Positions 28,838-35,519 of a stretch of DNA of 64,000 nucleotides are shown here, in pieces. A program made the translations under genes and the position numbers. The notes below the pieces were generated by a model that was given only the letters and a program-made list of their open reading frames with translations, did no database searches and was not told where the DNA came from. Position 1 is the first letter of the stretch; each line of letters starts with the position of its first letter. Source of the DNA: Syntrophus gentianae (GTDB taxonomy: Bacteria; Desulfobacterota; Syntrophia; Syntrophales; Syntrophaceae); assembly GCF_900109885.1 (NCBI RefSeq), contig NZ_FOBS01000002.1, positions 1-64,000 on the forward strand, written 5' to 3'.

Positions 28838-29317
28838 TCACTTTGCAGCCGGCCCCGGGAGCACCAGACTAACGGTCCGAGACCCATAGACGCTACAGAC
28901 AACCCTGACTTCCACGCGATCGCCCTCTTTCAGCGGCATTTTGTAGACATAAGAAAACTTTGTTTTATCCGGTTGACTTTTATATTCATAAATCGTTGGT
29001 TTTTCCCCGTTTTTCTGAATTTCCACCTGCTTGACGTAGTGGGAACTCGGGAAAATCGAGTTGTGCGAAATGGTGATCTGAAGCGTCTGCTCTTTCTCCA
29101 GATAAGATAACTGCACGTCACTCGGTGGATGCGCAGAGGCAGACAAGGGGAAAACCAGCAGCAACGCAAACAAACCTGTCAGTCCTATTCCGGCCAAAAA
29201 ACCTCGAAATCCGTCCCGCGAAGGAGACGTTTCGCCGGTTCGTCGAGCTCCACCGGTTTTACCTTTCCTCCAGAGTTCACCGATTTTCCGGAAAGGATTT
29301 TCAAAAGCGTTTTTCAT
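28838..29317 (-). CDS. Membrane-anchored protein with a superoxide-reductase-like beta domain
   Basis: This 159-aa protein has an N-terminal basic cytoplasmic stretch (~35 residues) rather than a short signal, then one membrane helix (FLAGIGLTGLFALLLVFPLS) and an exported domain starting at AHPPSDVQLSY. The domain is beta-rich; ITISHNSIFPSSHYVKQVEI resembles the strand-loop-strand around the metal site of the superoxide reductase/desulfoferrodoxin fold, though most iron ligands cannot be matched. The start at 29317 has ggagg 8 nt upstream; an upstream frame extension to 29548 has no support. It probably works with the four-helix protein 6 bp downstream, perhaps in redox chemistry at the periplasmic face. 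Confidence 0.6.
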   Translation of the reverse strand: MKNAFENPFRKIGELWRKGKTGGARRTGETSPSRDGFRGFLAGIGLTGLFALLLVFPLSASAHPPSDVQLSYLEKEQTLQITISHNSIFPSSHYVKQVEIQKNGEKPTIYEYKSQPDKTKFSYVYKMPLKEGDRVEVRVVCSVYGSRTVSLVLPGPAAK

Positions 29318-29763
29318 GACAGCTCCCTCCTTATTTTGTCGTTCGTAACGATTGTATTTTATAACATAATCTGGAAATTGCCACCTTTTCCTTTGGCAAG
29401 CCGCTGCCTGGTGAAATCTCATCTGTGAAAGATGGATCCCAGCCATATCGGAAACTGAGGACTCGCCGTCAGGCAATCTCAGGACGATGACGATACAGGA
29501 AATGAAGTAGGCATACATACCTATCAGCCAGACTTTATACTTAGACAAAAATACGGTTTTCTACGGATTGACAGTGTTGTGGATATTTCTAAATATGGAA
29601 ATAAATCACCGGTTCGGAACCGTTGGAAGCAGATCGATTCAATTTTACCATCCGAACATTCGGCATTTCTCGCCCTGGGGCAGGTGCTGCCGTATGATTT
29701 TAAATGAGTCGGGTCTGTGGACAATTGGAATGAATCCATCGAGCAAGAAGGAGGACAAAAGCG
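29318..29763. other. Intergenic region with one promoter candidate
   Basis: 446 bp between divergent genes. The right half holds a good sigma-70-type promoter for the 60-aa gene. The left half presumably carries the promoter of the membrane pair on the other strand. No other gene is supported. Confidence 0.4.
29568..29595 (+). promoter_or_regulatory. Candidate sigma-70 promoter for the 60-aa gene
   Basis: ttgaca at 29568-29573, a 16-bp spacer, then taaata at 29590-29595. The transcript would have a leader of about 160 nt before the 29764 start. Confidence 0.5.
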
Positions 29764-29946
29764 ATGGAATCGACATTGGCAGTGGCAAACGCAAAATCCG
29801 TTTACGATTTCCTGATATTCGAAGAAGTCATCGGTGCCAGCCAGGTAACAAATACGGGAGAGAAGTTCCTTCTCATCCGAAGAAAAGGGGTTGTCGCAAT
29901 TGATAAGAATTTCGAGTTTACCGGAAAGCTCAGAAACGAAATCTGA
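29764..29946 (+). CDS. Small hypothetical protein, 60 aa
   Basis: This 60-aa soluble protein begins MESTLAVANAKSVYDFL. It has a near-ideal ribosome-binding site (aaggagg, 9 nt before ATG), a plausible promoter about 170 bp upstream and a large hairpin after the stop, so it is probably real. The C-terminal half (KFLLIRRKGVVAID followed by FTGKL) looks like a small beta sheet. I do not recognise the family and can give no function. Confidence 0.65.
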   Translation: MESTLAVANAKSVYDFLIFEEVIGASQVTNTGEKFLLIRRKGVVAIDKNFEFTGKLRNEI

Positions 29947-30018
29947 AGCAAGGGCAATCTCTTTTCTTTTTTGAAGCTGCCAAGTCCGGCTTTTTCGCAG
30001 TCATGCAGGGTTTCAAAT

Positions 30019-30058
30019 AAGTAAGCCACTGTCGGCTGACACCGGCAGTGGCTTACTT
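30019..30058. terminator. Large hairpin between convergent genes
   Basis: Arms aagtaagccactg and cagtggcttactt (13 perfect pairs) continue inward through four more pairs (one G-U) to a 17-bp stem with a 6-nt loop. It lies between the 60-aa gene (plus) and the PEP-CTERM gene (minus) and can serve both, although neither side has a full T-run. Confidence 0.65.
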
Positions 30059-30094
30059 GAAAGGAACGTTTATTAAAATGCTAACGGGTTATGC

Positions 30095-30712
30095 TCACCG
30101 CGACCGAGCTCCGGCCAACTTTTTCCTGAAGCCCGCAAGCGCCGCAAGACCAGGGGCAAAAAGCCAAAGAGCCCCGGGAAGGGGAACCGCGCTGCCATAG
30201 GCCTGAATCTCGGAAACCGAATAAGAATTATCGCCGCCCGTTGCATAAAAACGAAGGGCATCCGTTGTAATGGATGAACTCAACATATATCTTTCAGTAT
30301 CGTCGGCGGGATTCGGCCGAGTCTGCATGCCTGACCCATAGCCATCATAGTTGGGAACATTCCATGCGGTCTCCCAGGTATTTGTCTGGATGTTGTGGTA
30401 CTGGACTAAATACGCATCATTGTCATCGGCCTGGGCTATCATGCTGTTGATGACATAAATTCCCTCAAGATCGATCTCCGCATAGGAACTCGTTCCGTTC
30501 CACCAGACGGTTCCTGACTGCCAGTGAGTGCCCCTGGGACGGAAAACTCCATCCGTCAAGGTCCCCGCTGCTGCGCCAGACATCGTTCCATTGAGTGTGA
30601 CCGTCTTGTTCAAAGCCACATTCACCTCCGCACTGCTCCCCATGGCCGGCAGACACAAGACCGCCAGGACAACGAGGGCGCCAAGCCATCGATAGACCTT
30701 TCTCTTTTTCAT
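30095..30712 (-). CDS. Secreted PEP-CTERM-type surface protein with discoidin-like domain
   Basis: This 205-aa precursor has an N-terminal signal peptide (MKKRKVYRWLG, hydrophobic ALVVLAVLCLPAM, cleavage near SSA). The central domain resembles an F5/8 type C carbohydrate-binding fold (NVALNKTVTLNG, EIDLEGIYVINSMIAQADDN). The C-terminal sorting signal is VPLPGALWLFAPGLAALAGF followed by RKK: a Pro-Gly variant motif, hydrophobic helix and basic tail. Such signals are processed by an exosortase, which is not in this window, and link the protein to exopolysaccharide. Start is ATG 30712 or GTG 30718 (ggagg 5 nt upstream of the GTG). Confidence 0.82.
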   Translation of the reverse strand: MKKRKVYRWLGALVVLAVLCLPAMGSSAEVNVALNKTVTLNGTMSGAAAGTLTDGVFRPRGTHWQSGTVWWNGTSSYAEIDLEGIYVINSMIAQADDNDAYLVQYHNIQTNTWETAWNVPNYDGYGSGMQTRPNPADDTERYMLSSSITTDALRFYATGGDNSYSVSEIQAYGSAVPLPGALWLFAPGLAALAGFRKKLAGARSR

Positions 30713-30929
30713 ATCCACGACTTCCTCCTTTCTATCTTCCACTTGCTTAAAATACGTTTTATAGAATTCCCTAGACAACCATGTATTTCATTTTCTTATA
30801 TATACCGGCCTCATATAAGTCAATACCGTCATATCCTCATTTTATCTTAAGCGATAAGTAGAGAACCACTCCCTGAACCTAGGCCAAACCGGCACTTAAT
30901 TCGCGTTCAACATGGATTTATCCTTCTAA

Positions 30930-31300
30930 CTTTTAAAGACTGAGAGGCGACAGATAGGATGGATCGGAAAGGTCAACGTATTTTTTGCAAAGGTCGGCCT
31001 TTTCTTTTCTGCATGCCTGTCCTCGGCAGTCCTGGCCGGATTGCTCATTGTCATCCGGATGGGACTGCTGCCGTCGGGAAACCCCATGGGACACTCTGAT
31101 GAATACCAGCAGGACTGGGCTGGGCATTGTTTTTTCTTCTTTTCCCCGGAATTCCCTGCCTTCTGGCCTTTTTCGGCGGACTGATCCCCCTGGTTTCATG
31201 GTTTATGCGTTGCAGAACGAAGCAGGGAGAGGTTGAGCGCACCGCCTGGCGGGAACTCACACCAACCAAAATGATTGACAGGCCGGTGGAAAAAGGATAG
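30930..31300 (+). pseudogene. Probable remnant of a small two-helix membrane protein (frameshifted)
   Basis: Two overlapping plus-strand frames look like halves of one protein. Frame 1 (open 30930-31184) reads a hydrophobic stretch including LFFSACLSSAVLAGLLIVI followed by RMGLLPSGNPMGHSDEYQQDW. Frame 2 (31103-31300) continues with GLGWALFFLLFPGIPCLLAF, a second helix, and a charged tail RCRTKQGEVERTAWREL. A frameshift near 31115-31120 would join them. Neither half has a standard start with a ribosome-binding site. The product family is not recognised. Chance overlap of hydrophobic frames is possible. Confidence 0.35.
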
Positions 31301-31392
31301 CTTAGCGACTCGTGCAGAGTTCACCAGCCCGATATTGTTGAGAAAGAGGTGTTTCCCCGACGGAAAGATGGATTAAAATTGCCGCCACCGGA

Positions 31393-31812
31393 TTGGGGAC
31401 CGGTTACGCCCCCGTCGCGCCGGGCACCGTAGGAACGATCCTGGGCATTCCCCTTTATCTGGCCCTTTCACTCTTATCCCAGCCGTTTCATATCCTGGCC
31501 ATCCTGGCCTTGACGGGCCTGGCCGTTGGGATATCCCAGAAGGCGGAAGCCCTTTTCAGGAAGAAGGACTCTCCGCACATTGTCATTGACGAGATCATCG
31601 GCCTTCAGTACACGCTGCTTCCGGCTGCGCAGGACATCTCTTTGATATTCTGCGGGTTTTTGCTTTTTCGATTCTTCGATATCGTCAAGGTTTTTCCGGC
31701 GGGATGGGTCCAGGACAAACTGCCGGGCGGCTACGGTATTGTGGCGGATGATGTCGTGGCGGGAATTTATGGCGCTGCGTTGCTCTGGCTTTTGATCGGG
31801 TTCTGGAGTTAA
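31393..31812 (+). CDS. pgpA: Phosphatidylglycerophosphatase A, start codon uncertain
   Basis: This 139-aa (or ~150-aa) integral membrane enzyme dephosphorylates phosphatidylglycerophosphate to phosphatidylglycerol. Family motifs are GTGYAPVAPGTVGT at the start, PHIVIDEIIGLQ (metal-binding acidic region), FRFFDIVKVFPAGWVQ, and GGYGIVADDVVAG at the end. The first standard start is TTG at 31393, but the same frame reads ERWIKIAATGLGTG from 31360 upward with no stop, matching the usual PgpA N-terminus; no ATG, GTG or TTG precedes it. An ACG codon at 31360 sits about 10 nt after agagg where a start would be expected. A mutated start, rare start codon or sequencing error are all possible. Confidence 0.82.
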   Translation: MGTGYAPVAPGTVGTILGIPLYLALSLLSQPFHILAILALTGLAVGISQKAEALFRKKDSPHIVIDEIIGLQYTLLPAAQDISLIFCGFLLFRFFDIVKVFPAGWVQDKLPGGYGIVADDVVAGIYGAALLWLLIGFWS

Positions 31813-31876
31813 CTAACCGCGAAGAGGTTTTTTAAGAATTTCCTATGGGAAGAGGAAAAAGACAAGGAGGCAGGAC

Positions 31877-33127
31877 ATGCGGGTCGGCATTCTGACCATC
31901 GGCAATGAACTGATCAGCGGCAGGACTCAGGATACGAATACCTCTCATGTCGCCAGGGAGTTGAACATTCAGGGCTGGCAGGTCCCGATTCTGATGTCGG
32001 TGGATGACGACGAAGCCGCCATCAAGACGGCGCTGGACCATATCCTCACCCAGGCGGATGCCGTGATTGTGACGGGCGGCCTGGGGCCGACAACGGATGA
32101 CAAGACAACGGAGGCCATCGCCCGTGCTTATGGTTTGAAACTGTACCGGGATGAAGCAATCCTTGCAAAAATAAAGGCTATTTTTGATCGCTACGGCCTC
32201 TACTGGGCCCCCAACAACGCCAAACAGGCGGATTTCCCCGAAGGGGCGGAACCCATCGTCAACCCGGTGGGAACGGCGTGGGGTTTCTCTCTGAACGTGC
32301 AGGGCAAGCTGATTGCCGTCCTTCCCGGCGTTCCGGCAGAGATGAAACGGATGCTGTCCCAAGGTGTACTGCCGGTTCTCCGCCGGACCTTTCCGGAGGC
32401 CGCTCAGGCGGTGGCCACCCGAACGCTCAAACTCTCCGGAATCTCGGAAGCCGAAGTGGATCAGCGCCTCGCCGACGCGGATCTGGAAGGCCAGGGGGTT
32501 GCCGTGGGCTTTTATCCTCACTTCCCGGAGATCCGGGTGGTTTTGACTGTCAGGAAAGCGACGGACGCAGAGGCCCAGGCACTCCTGAAAAGCGCCGTAG
32601 CTCAGGTGATTTCGCGGCTGGAACACCACATCTTCGCTTATGACCAGGAAACCCTGGAAGGCACGGTTGCGGCCTTATTGACGGAAAGAAAACTGACCTT
32701 ATCTATTGCGGAATCCTGCACGGGTGGCCTGGTCACGGACCGCCTGACGGACATCTCCGGAAGCTCGGTCTTTCTGGAGCGGAGTGCCGTCACTTACAGC
32801 AATCTCGCCAAGACGGAGCTGCTCGGTGTCCCGGAAGAGACGCTCAGGGAATACGGTGCCGTCAGTGAGCCTACCGCCCGATTAATGGCGGAGGGTGTCC
32901 GGAAACTGGGACATACCGATCTCGGTCTGTCTACCACGGGCGTCGCCGGACCGACCGGTGGGAGCGAACAGAAGCCGGTGGGCACGGTGTTCGTTGCCCT
33001 TGCGGACGGGAGGGAAACGATCTGCCGCAAATATCTCTTCCGCTGGGAACGACGGCGGGTCAAAGTCGCAGCTTCTCAAGCGGCACTGACGATGCTGAAG
33101 CGGTATCTTATTTCAATTCTTGAATAA
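31877..33127 (+). CDS. cinA: CinA-family protein (ADP-ribose pyrophosphatase / NMN amidohydrolase)
   Basis: This 416-aa protein has two domains: an N-terminal MoaB/MogA-like domain (1-170; GNELISGRTQDTN, GGLGPTTDD) and a C-terminal CinA domain (about 260-416; IAESCTGGLV, TYSNLAKTELLGV, STTGVAGPTGGSEQKPVG). Full-length CinA proteins hydrolyse ADP-ribose and deamidate NMN in NAD recycling. The ATG at 31877 has caagga- and ggagg-like sites upstream. It lies ahead of thpR, recA and recX, the common order in many bacteria. The older name as competence/damage-inducible protein stems from Gram-positive work. Confidence 0.93.
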   Translation: MRVGILTIGNELISGRTQDTNTSHVARELNIQGWQVPILMSVDDDEAAIKTALDHILTQADAVIVTGGLGPTTDDKTTEAIARAYGLKLYRDEAILAKIKAIFDRYGLYWAPNNAKQADFPEGAEPIVNPVGTAWGFSLNVQGKLIAVLPGVPAEMKRMLSQGVLPVLRRTFPEAAQAVATRTLKLSGISEAEVDQRLADADLEGQGVAVGFYPHFPEIRVVLTVRKATDAEAQALLKSAVAQVISRLEHHIFAYDQETLEGTVAALLTERKLTLSIAESCTGGLVTDRLTDISGSSVFLERSAVTYSNLAKTELLGVPEETLREYGAVSEPTARLMAEGVRKLGHTDLGLSTTGVAGPTGGSEQKPVGTVFVALADGRETICRKYLFRWERRRVKVAASQAALTMLKRYLISILE

Positions 33128-33287
33128 AAATGATATCAAGGCAGAGGAAATTCAGGCGTATTTCGAGGCGCCTGTAATGAACTTCATTTCAGAAAGCAAT
33201 TCGTCAGAGGATTGAAATAACACTTGGCGTTTTCCGGAAAATAACCGCGTTGGGCAAAAACCTGCCACGGGGAAGAAGGCGGGCAAA

Positions 33288-33899
33288 GTGACGGAGTTGA
33301 AATCCATACGTGCCTTTCTGGCCATCGAACCGCCGGAATCCGTGCGGAAGGCCATGGAGACCTTACAAAACCGGATGAAATACAGCCTGAGCGGCGCCAT
33401 CAGTTGGGTCCGTCCAACGGGCATTCATCTGACGCTGAAATTTTTCGGCAACATCGCTGAAACGGACGTTTCCCGGGTTTCCGCCGCCGTCGGGCCTGTT
33501 GCCTCCCGCTTTGGCCCTCTGAACCTGCAGGTGCGGCATCTCGGACTTTTTCCCGATTCGCGGCGTCCGCGCGTTCTCTGGCTGGGACTGGAGGGAGATC
33601 TCGGCGCCCTGAAAGCCCTGCAGCAAGAGGTCGACCAGGAACTGATGCGCTACGGATTCCCTCGTGAAGATCGCCCATTTCGCGCCCATCTGACACTGGC
33701 GCGAATAAAATCTCCTCGGGGATTATCCGGCCTTGATCGGGTTATGAACAAAGGCGAGGCTTACGAAGCGGGCCGTTTCCGGGCTGAAGGACTGACCCTT
33801 TTCCGGAGTTCCTTGACTCCCCAGGGGGCCATTTACAGCGAACTGGCCGCCTACCCCTTCTTGAGCGGCGGAGAATTTACACCAGGAAAGGGAATTTAA
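33288..33899 (+). CDS. thpR: RNA 2',3'-cyclic phosphodiesterase
   Basis: This 203-aa protein of the 2H phosphoesterase superfamily has both His-x-Thr/Ser motifs: HLTLKFFG (first, near residue 45) and HLTLARI (second, near residue 130). These enzymes hydrolyse 2',3'-cyclic phosphate ends of RNA. Start is the GTG at 33288, preceded by a weak gaagg at ~11 nt. It sits between cinA and recA on the same strand, with 160 bp and 73 bp gaps. Confidence 0.9.
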   Translation: MTELKSIRAFLAIEPPESVRKAMETLQNRMKYSLSGAISWVRPTGIHLTLKFFGNIAETDVSRVSAAVGPVASRFGPLNLQVRHLGLFPDSRRPRVLWLGLEGDLGALKALQQEVDQELMRYGFPREDRPFRAHLTLARIKSPRGLSGLDRVMNKGEAYEAGRFRAEGLTLFRSSLTPQGAIYSELAAYPFLSGGEFTPGKGI

Positions 33900-33904
33900 T
33901 TTGT

Positions 33905-33939
33905 CTGTTATAGAACAGAAAAATCGCGATCAAGCGATT
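33905..33939. promoter_or_regulatory. Two palindromes upstream of recA, candidate LexA/SOS operator
   Basis: ctgtt-atag-aacag at 33905-33918 and aatcgc-gatcaa-gcgatt at 33922-33939 lie 34-68 bp before the recA start, the usual place for an SOS operator. LexA boxes vary in deltaproteobacteria, so which of the two (if any) is the LexA site is not known. Confidence 0.5.
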
Positions 33940-33972
33940 CCCAATATTTTTTAGAACTAGCCGGAGGTCATT

Positions 33973-35004
33973 ATGGGTACAGATGGAGATAAGGCAAAGG
34001 CCGTGGATCTGGCGATCAGCCAGATTGAAAGACAGTTTGGAAAAGGGTCCATCATGCGGCTCGGAGCCAAAGAACAGATTGAAGACATCGCGGTCATTCC
34101 GACCGGGTCACTCAGTCTGGATATCGCCCTGGGCGTCGGTGGCGTCCCCCGCGGGCGGATCATCGAAATCTTCGGCCCCGAATCCGGGGGCAAGACGACC
34201 CTGGCCCTGCATATCATTGCGGAAGCTCAAAAGCGAAACGGCCTGGCCGCCTTCATCGATGCCGAGCACGCCCTGGATGTCTCCTATGCCAGAAAAATCG
34301 GGGTCAATACCGACGATCTGCTCATCTCTCAGCCGGATACGGGGGAACAGGCCCTGGAAATTTCGGAAACCCTGGTCCGAAGCGGCGCATTGGATATTCT
34401 GGTCGTGGATTCCGTGGCCGCCCTGGTTCCCAAGGCGGAAATCGAAGGAGAAATGGGCGACGCCCAGATGGGATTACAGGCCCGGCTCATGTCGCAGGCC
34501 CTGCGAAAACTCACGGGAAGTATCAGCAAATCCAACACAACGGTCATCTTTATCAATCAGCTGCGGATGAAGATCGGAGTGTTCTTCGGAAATCCGGAAA
34601 CAACGACGGGCGGAAACGCACTGAAGTTTTACTCCTCCATGCGGCTGGACATTCGCAAGTCCGGTTCCATCAAATCGGGACAGGATGTGGTCGGCATGCG
34701 CACCAAGGTCAAGGTCGTAAAGAACAAAGTGGCGCCGCCCTTCCGGGAGACGGAATTCGACATCCTCTTCGGCGAAGGGATTTCCCAGGCAGGCGATATC
34801 CTCGATCTTGCGGCGGAAAGCAACATCGTGGAAAAGAGCGGGGCCTGGTATTCCTATGAGGGAGACCGCCTTGGTCAGGGCCGGGACAATACGAGGACCT
34901 TTTTAAAGGAAAATCCTGCCCTGATGGCCCGGATCGAGGAACAGGTCAGAACAAAATACGGCCTGAAATCCCGGCAACCGGCACAGGGTGAATCCGCCGA
35001 ATGA
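33973..35004 (+). CDS. recA: Recombinase RecA
   Basis: This 343-aa ATP-dependent strand-exchange protein and LexA co-protease is full length. It has the Walker A loop as GPESGGKTT (Gly for the common Ser), [11 protein letters not shown], the Walker B-type [12 protein letters not shown], and the signature block of loops L1/L2 ([34 protein letters not shown]). The ATG follows ccggagg at 5-6 nt. recX overlaps its stop codon by 4 bp (atga), so expression is coupled. Confidence 0.98.
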   Translation: MGTDGDKAKAVDLAISQIERQFGKGSIMRLGAKEQIEDIAVIPTGSLSLDIALGVGGVPRGRIIEIFGPESGGKTTLALHIIAEAQKRNGLAAFIDAEHALDVSYARKIGVNTDDLLISQPDTGEQALEISETLVRSGALDILVVDSVAALVPKAEIEGEMGDAQMGLQARLMSQALRKLTGSISKSNTTVIFINQLRMKIGVFFGNPETTTGGNALKFYSSMRLDIRKSGSIKSGQDVVGMRTKVKVVKNKVAPPFRETEFDILFGEGISQAGDILDLAAESNIVEKSGAWYSYEGDRLGQGRDNTRTFLKENPALMARIEEQVRTKYGLKSRQPAQGESAE

Positions 35005-35519
35005 TCAAGGAGGGCGGATCGGGGGAAGATTCCAGGGGAAAGGCCAGGCAGAAGGCCTGGCGTCTGCTGCAGATCCGGCCTCACAGCGAACGGGAACTCT
35101 GGAAAAAACTCCGAGACCGGGGCTTTCCGCCGGAAGTTCTTGCCGATGTTCTCCAGGAACTGAAAGAGTGCCGCTACCTTGATGATACCGTCTATGCCGG
35201 GCAAAAGGCACGCCATCTCGCCATGGACCGGTTGTACGGCAACCGCCGGATAGAGATTATCCTTCGAGAAAAGGGACTGGGCGCCGATTTGATTGCCGAG
35301 GCGATGAGAGAGGTCCGTCAGGACTTTTCTGAAGATGAGGCGTTGCGGCGTCTGATTTTTCGCAGACTGAAAGGCGGCGCACTCCCCGACCGGGAAGATC
35401 GGAATTTTCAGAAAATCGTACGAAGCCTGGAGGGAAAAGGATTTTCCACCGGACGGATTTTTAAGATTTTAAAGAGTTTAAAAGAGGAGGAAGAATTGAA
35501 TGATTCGAGCGGGGCGTGA
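35001..35519 (+). CDS. recX: Recombination regulatory protein RecX
   Basis: This 172-aa protein made of three-helix RecX repeats binds RecA filaments and limits their activity. Typical phrases are [30 protein letters not shown], and [12 protein letters not shown]. It starts inside the recA stop codon and overlaps the alaS start by 20 bp. recA-recX-alaS is a widespread order, and here the three are tightly fused into one unit. Confidence 0.92.
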   Translation: MIKEGGSGEDSRGKARQKAWRLLQIRPHSERELWKKLRDRGFPPEVLADVLQELKECRYLDDTVYAGQKARHLAMDRLYGNRRIEIILREKGLGADLIAEAMREVRQDFSEDEALRRLIFRRLKGGALPDREDRNFQKIVRSLEGKGFSTGRIFKILKSLKEEEELNDSSGA

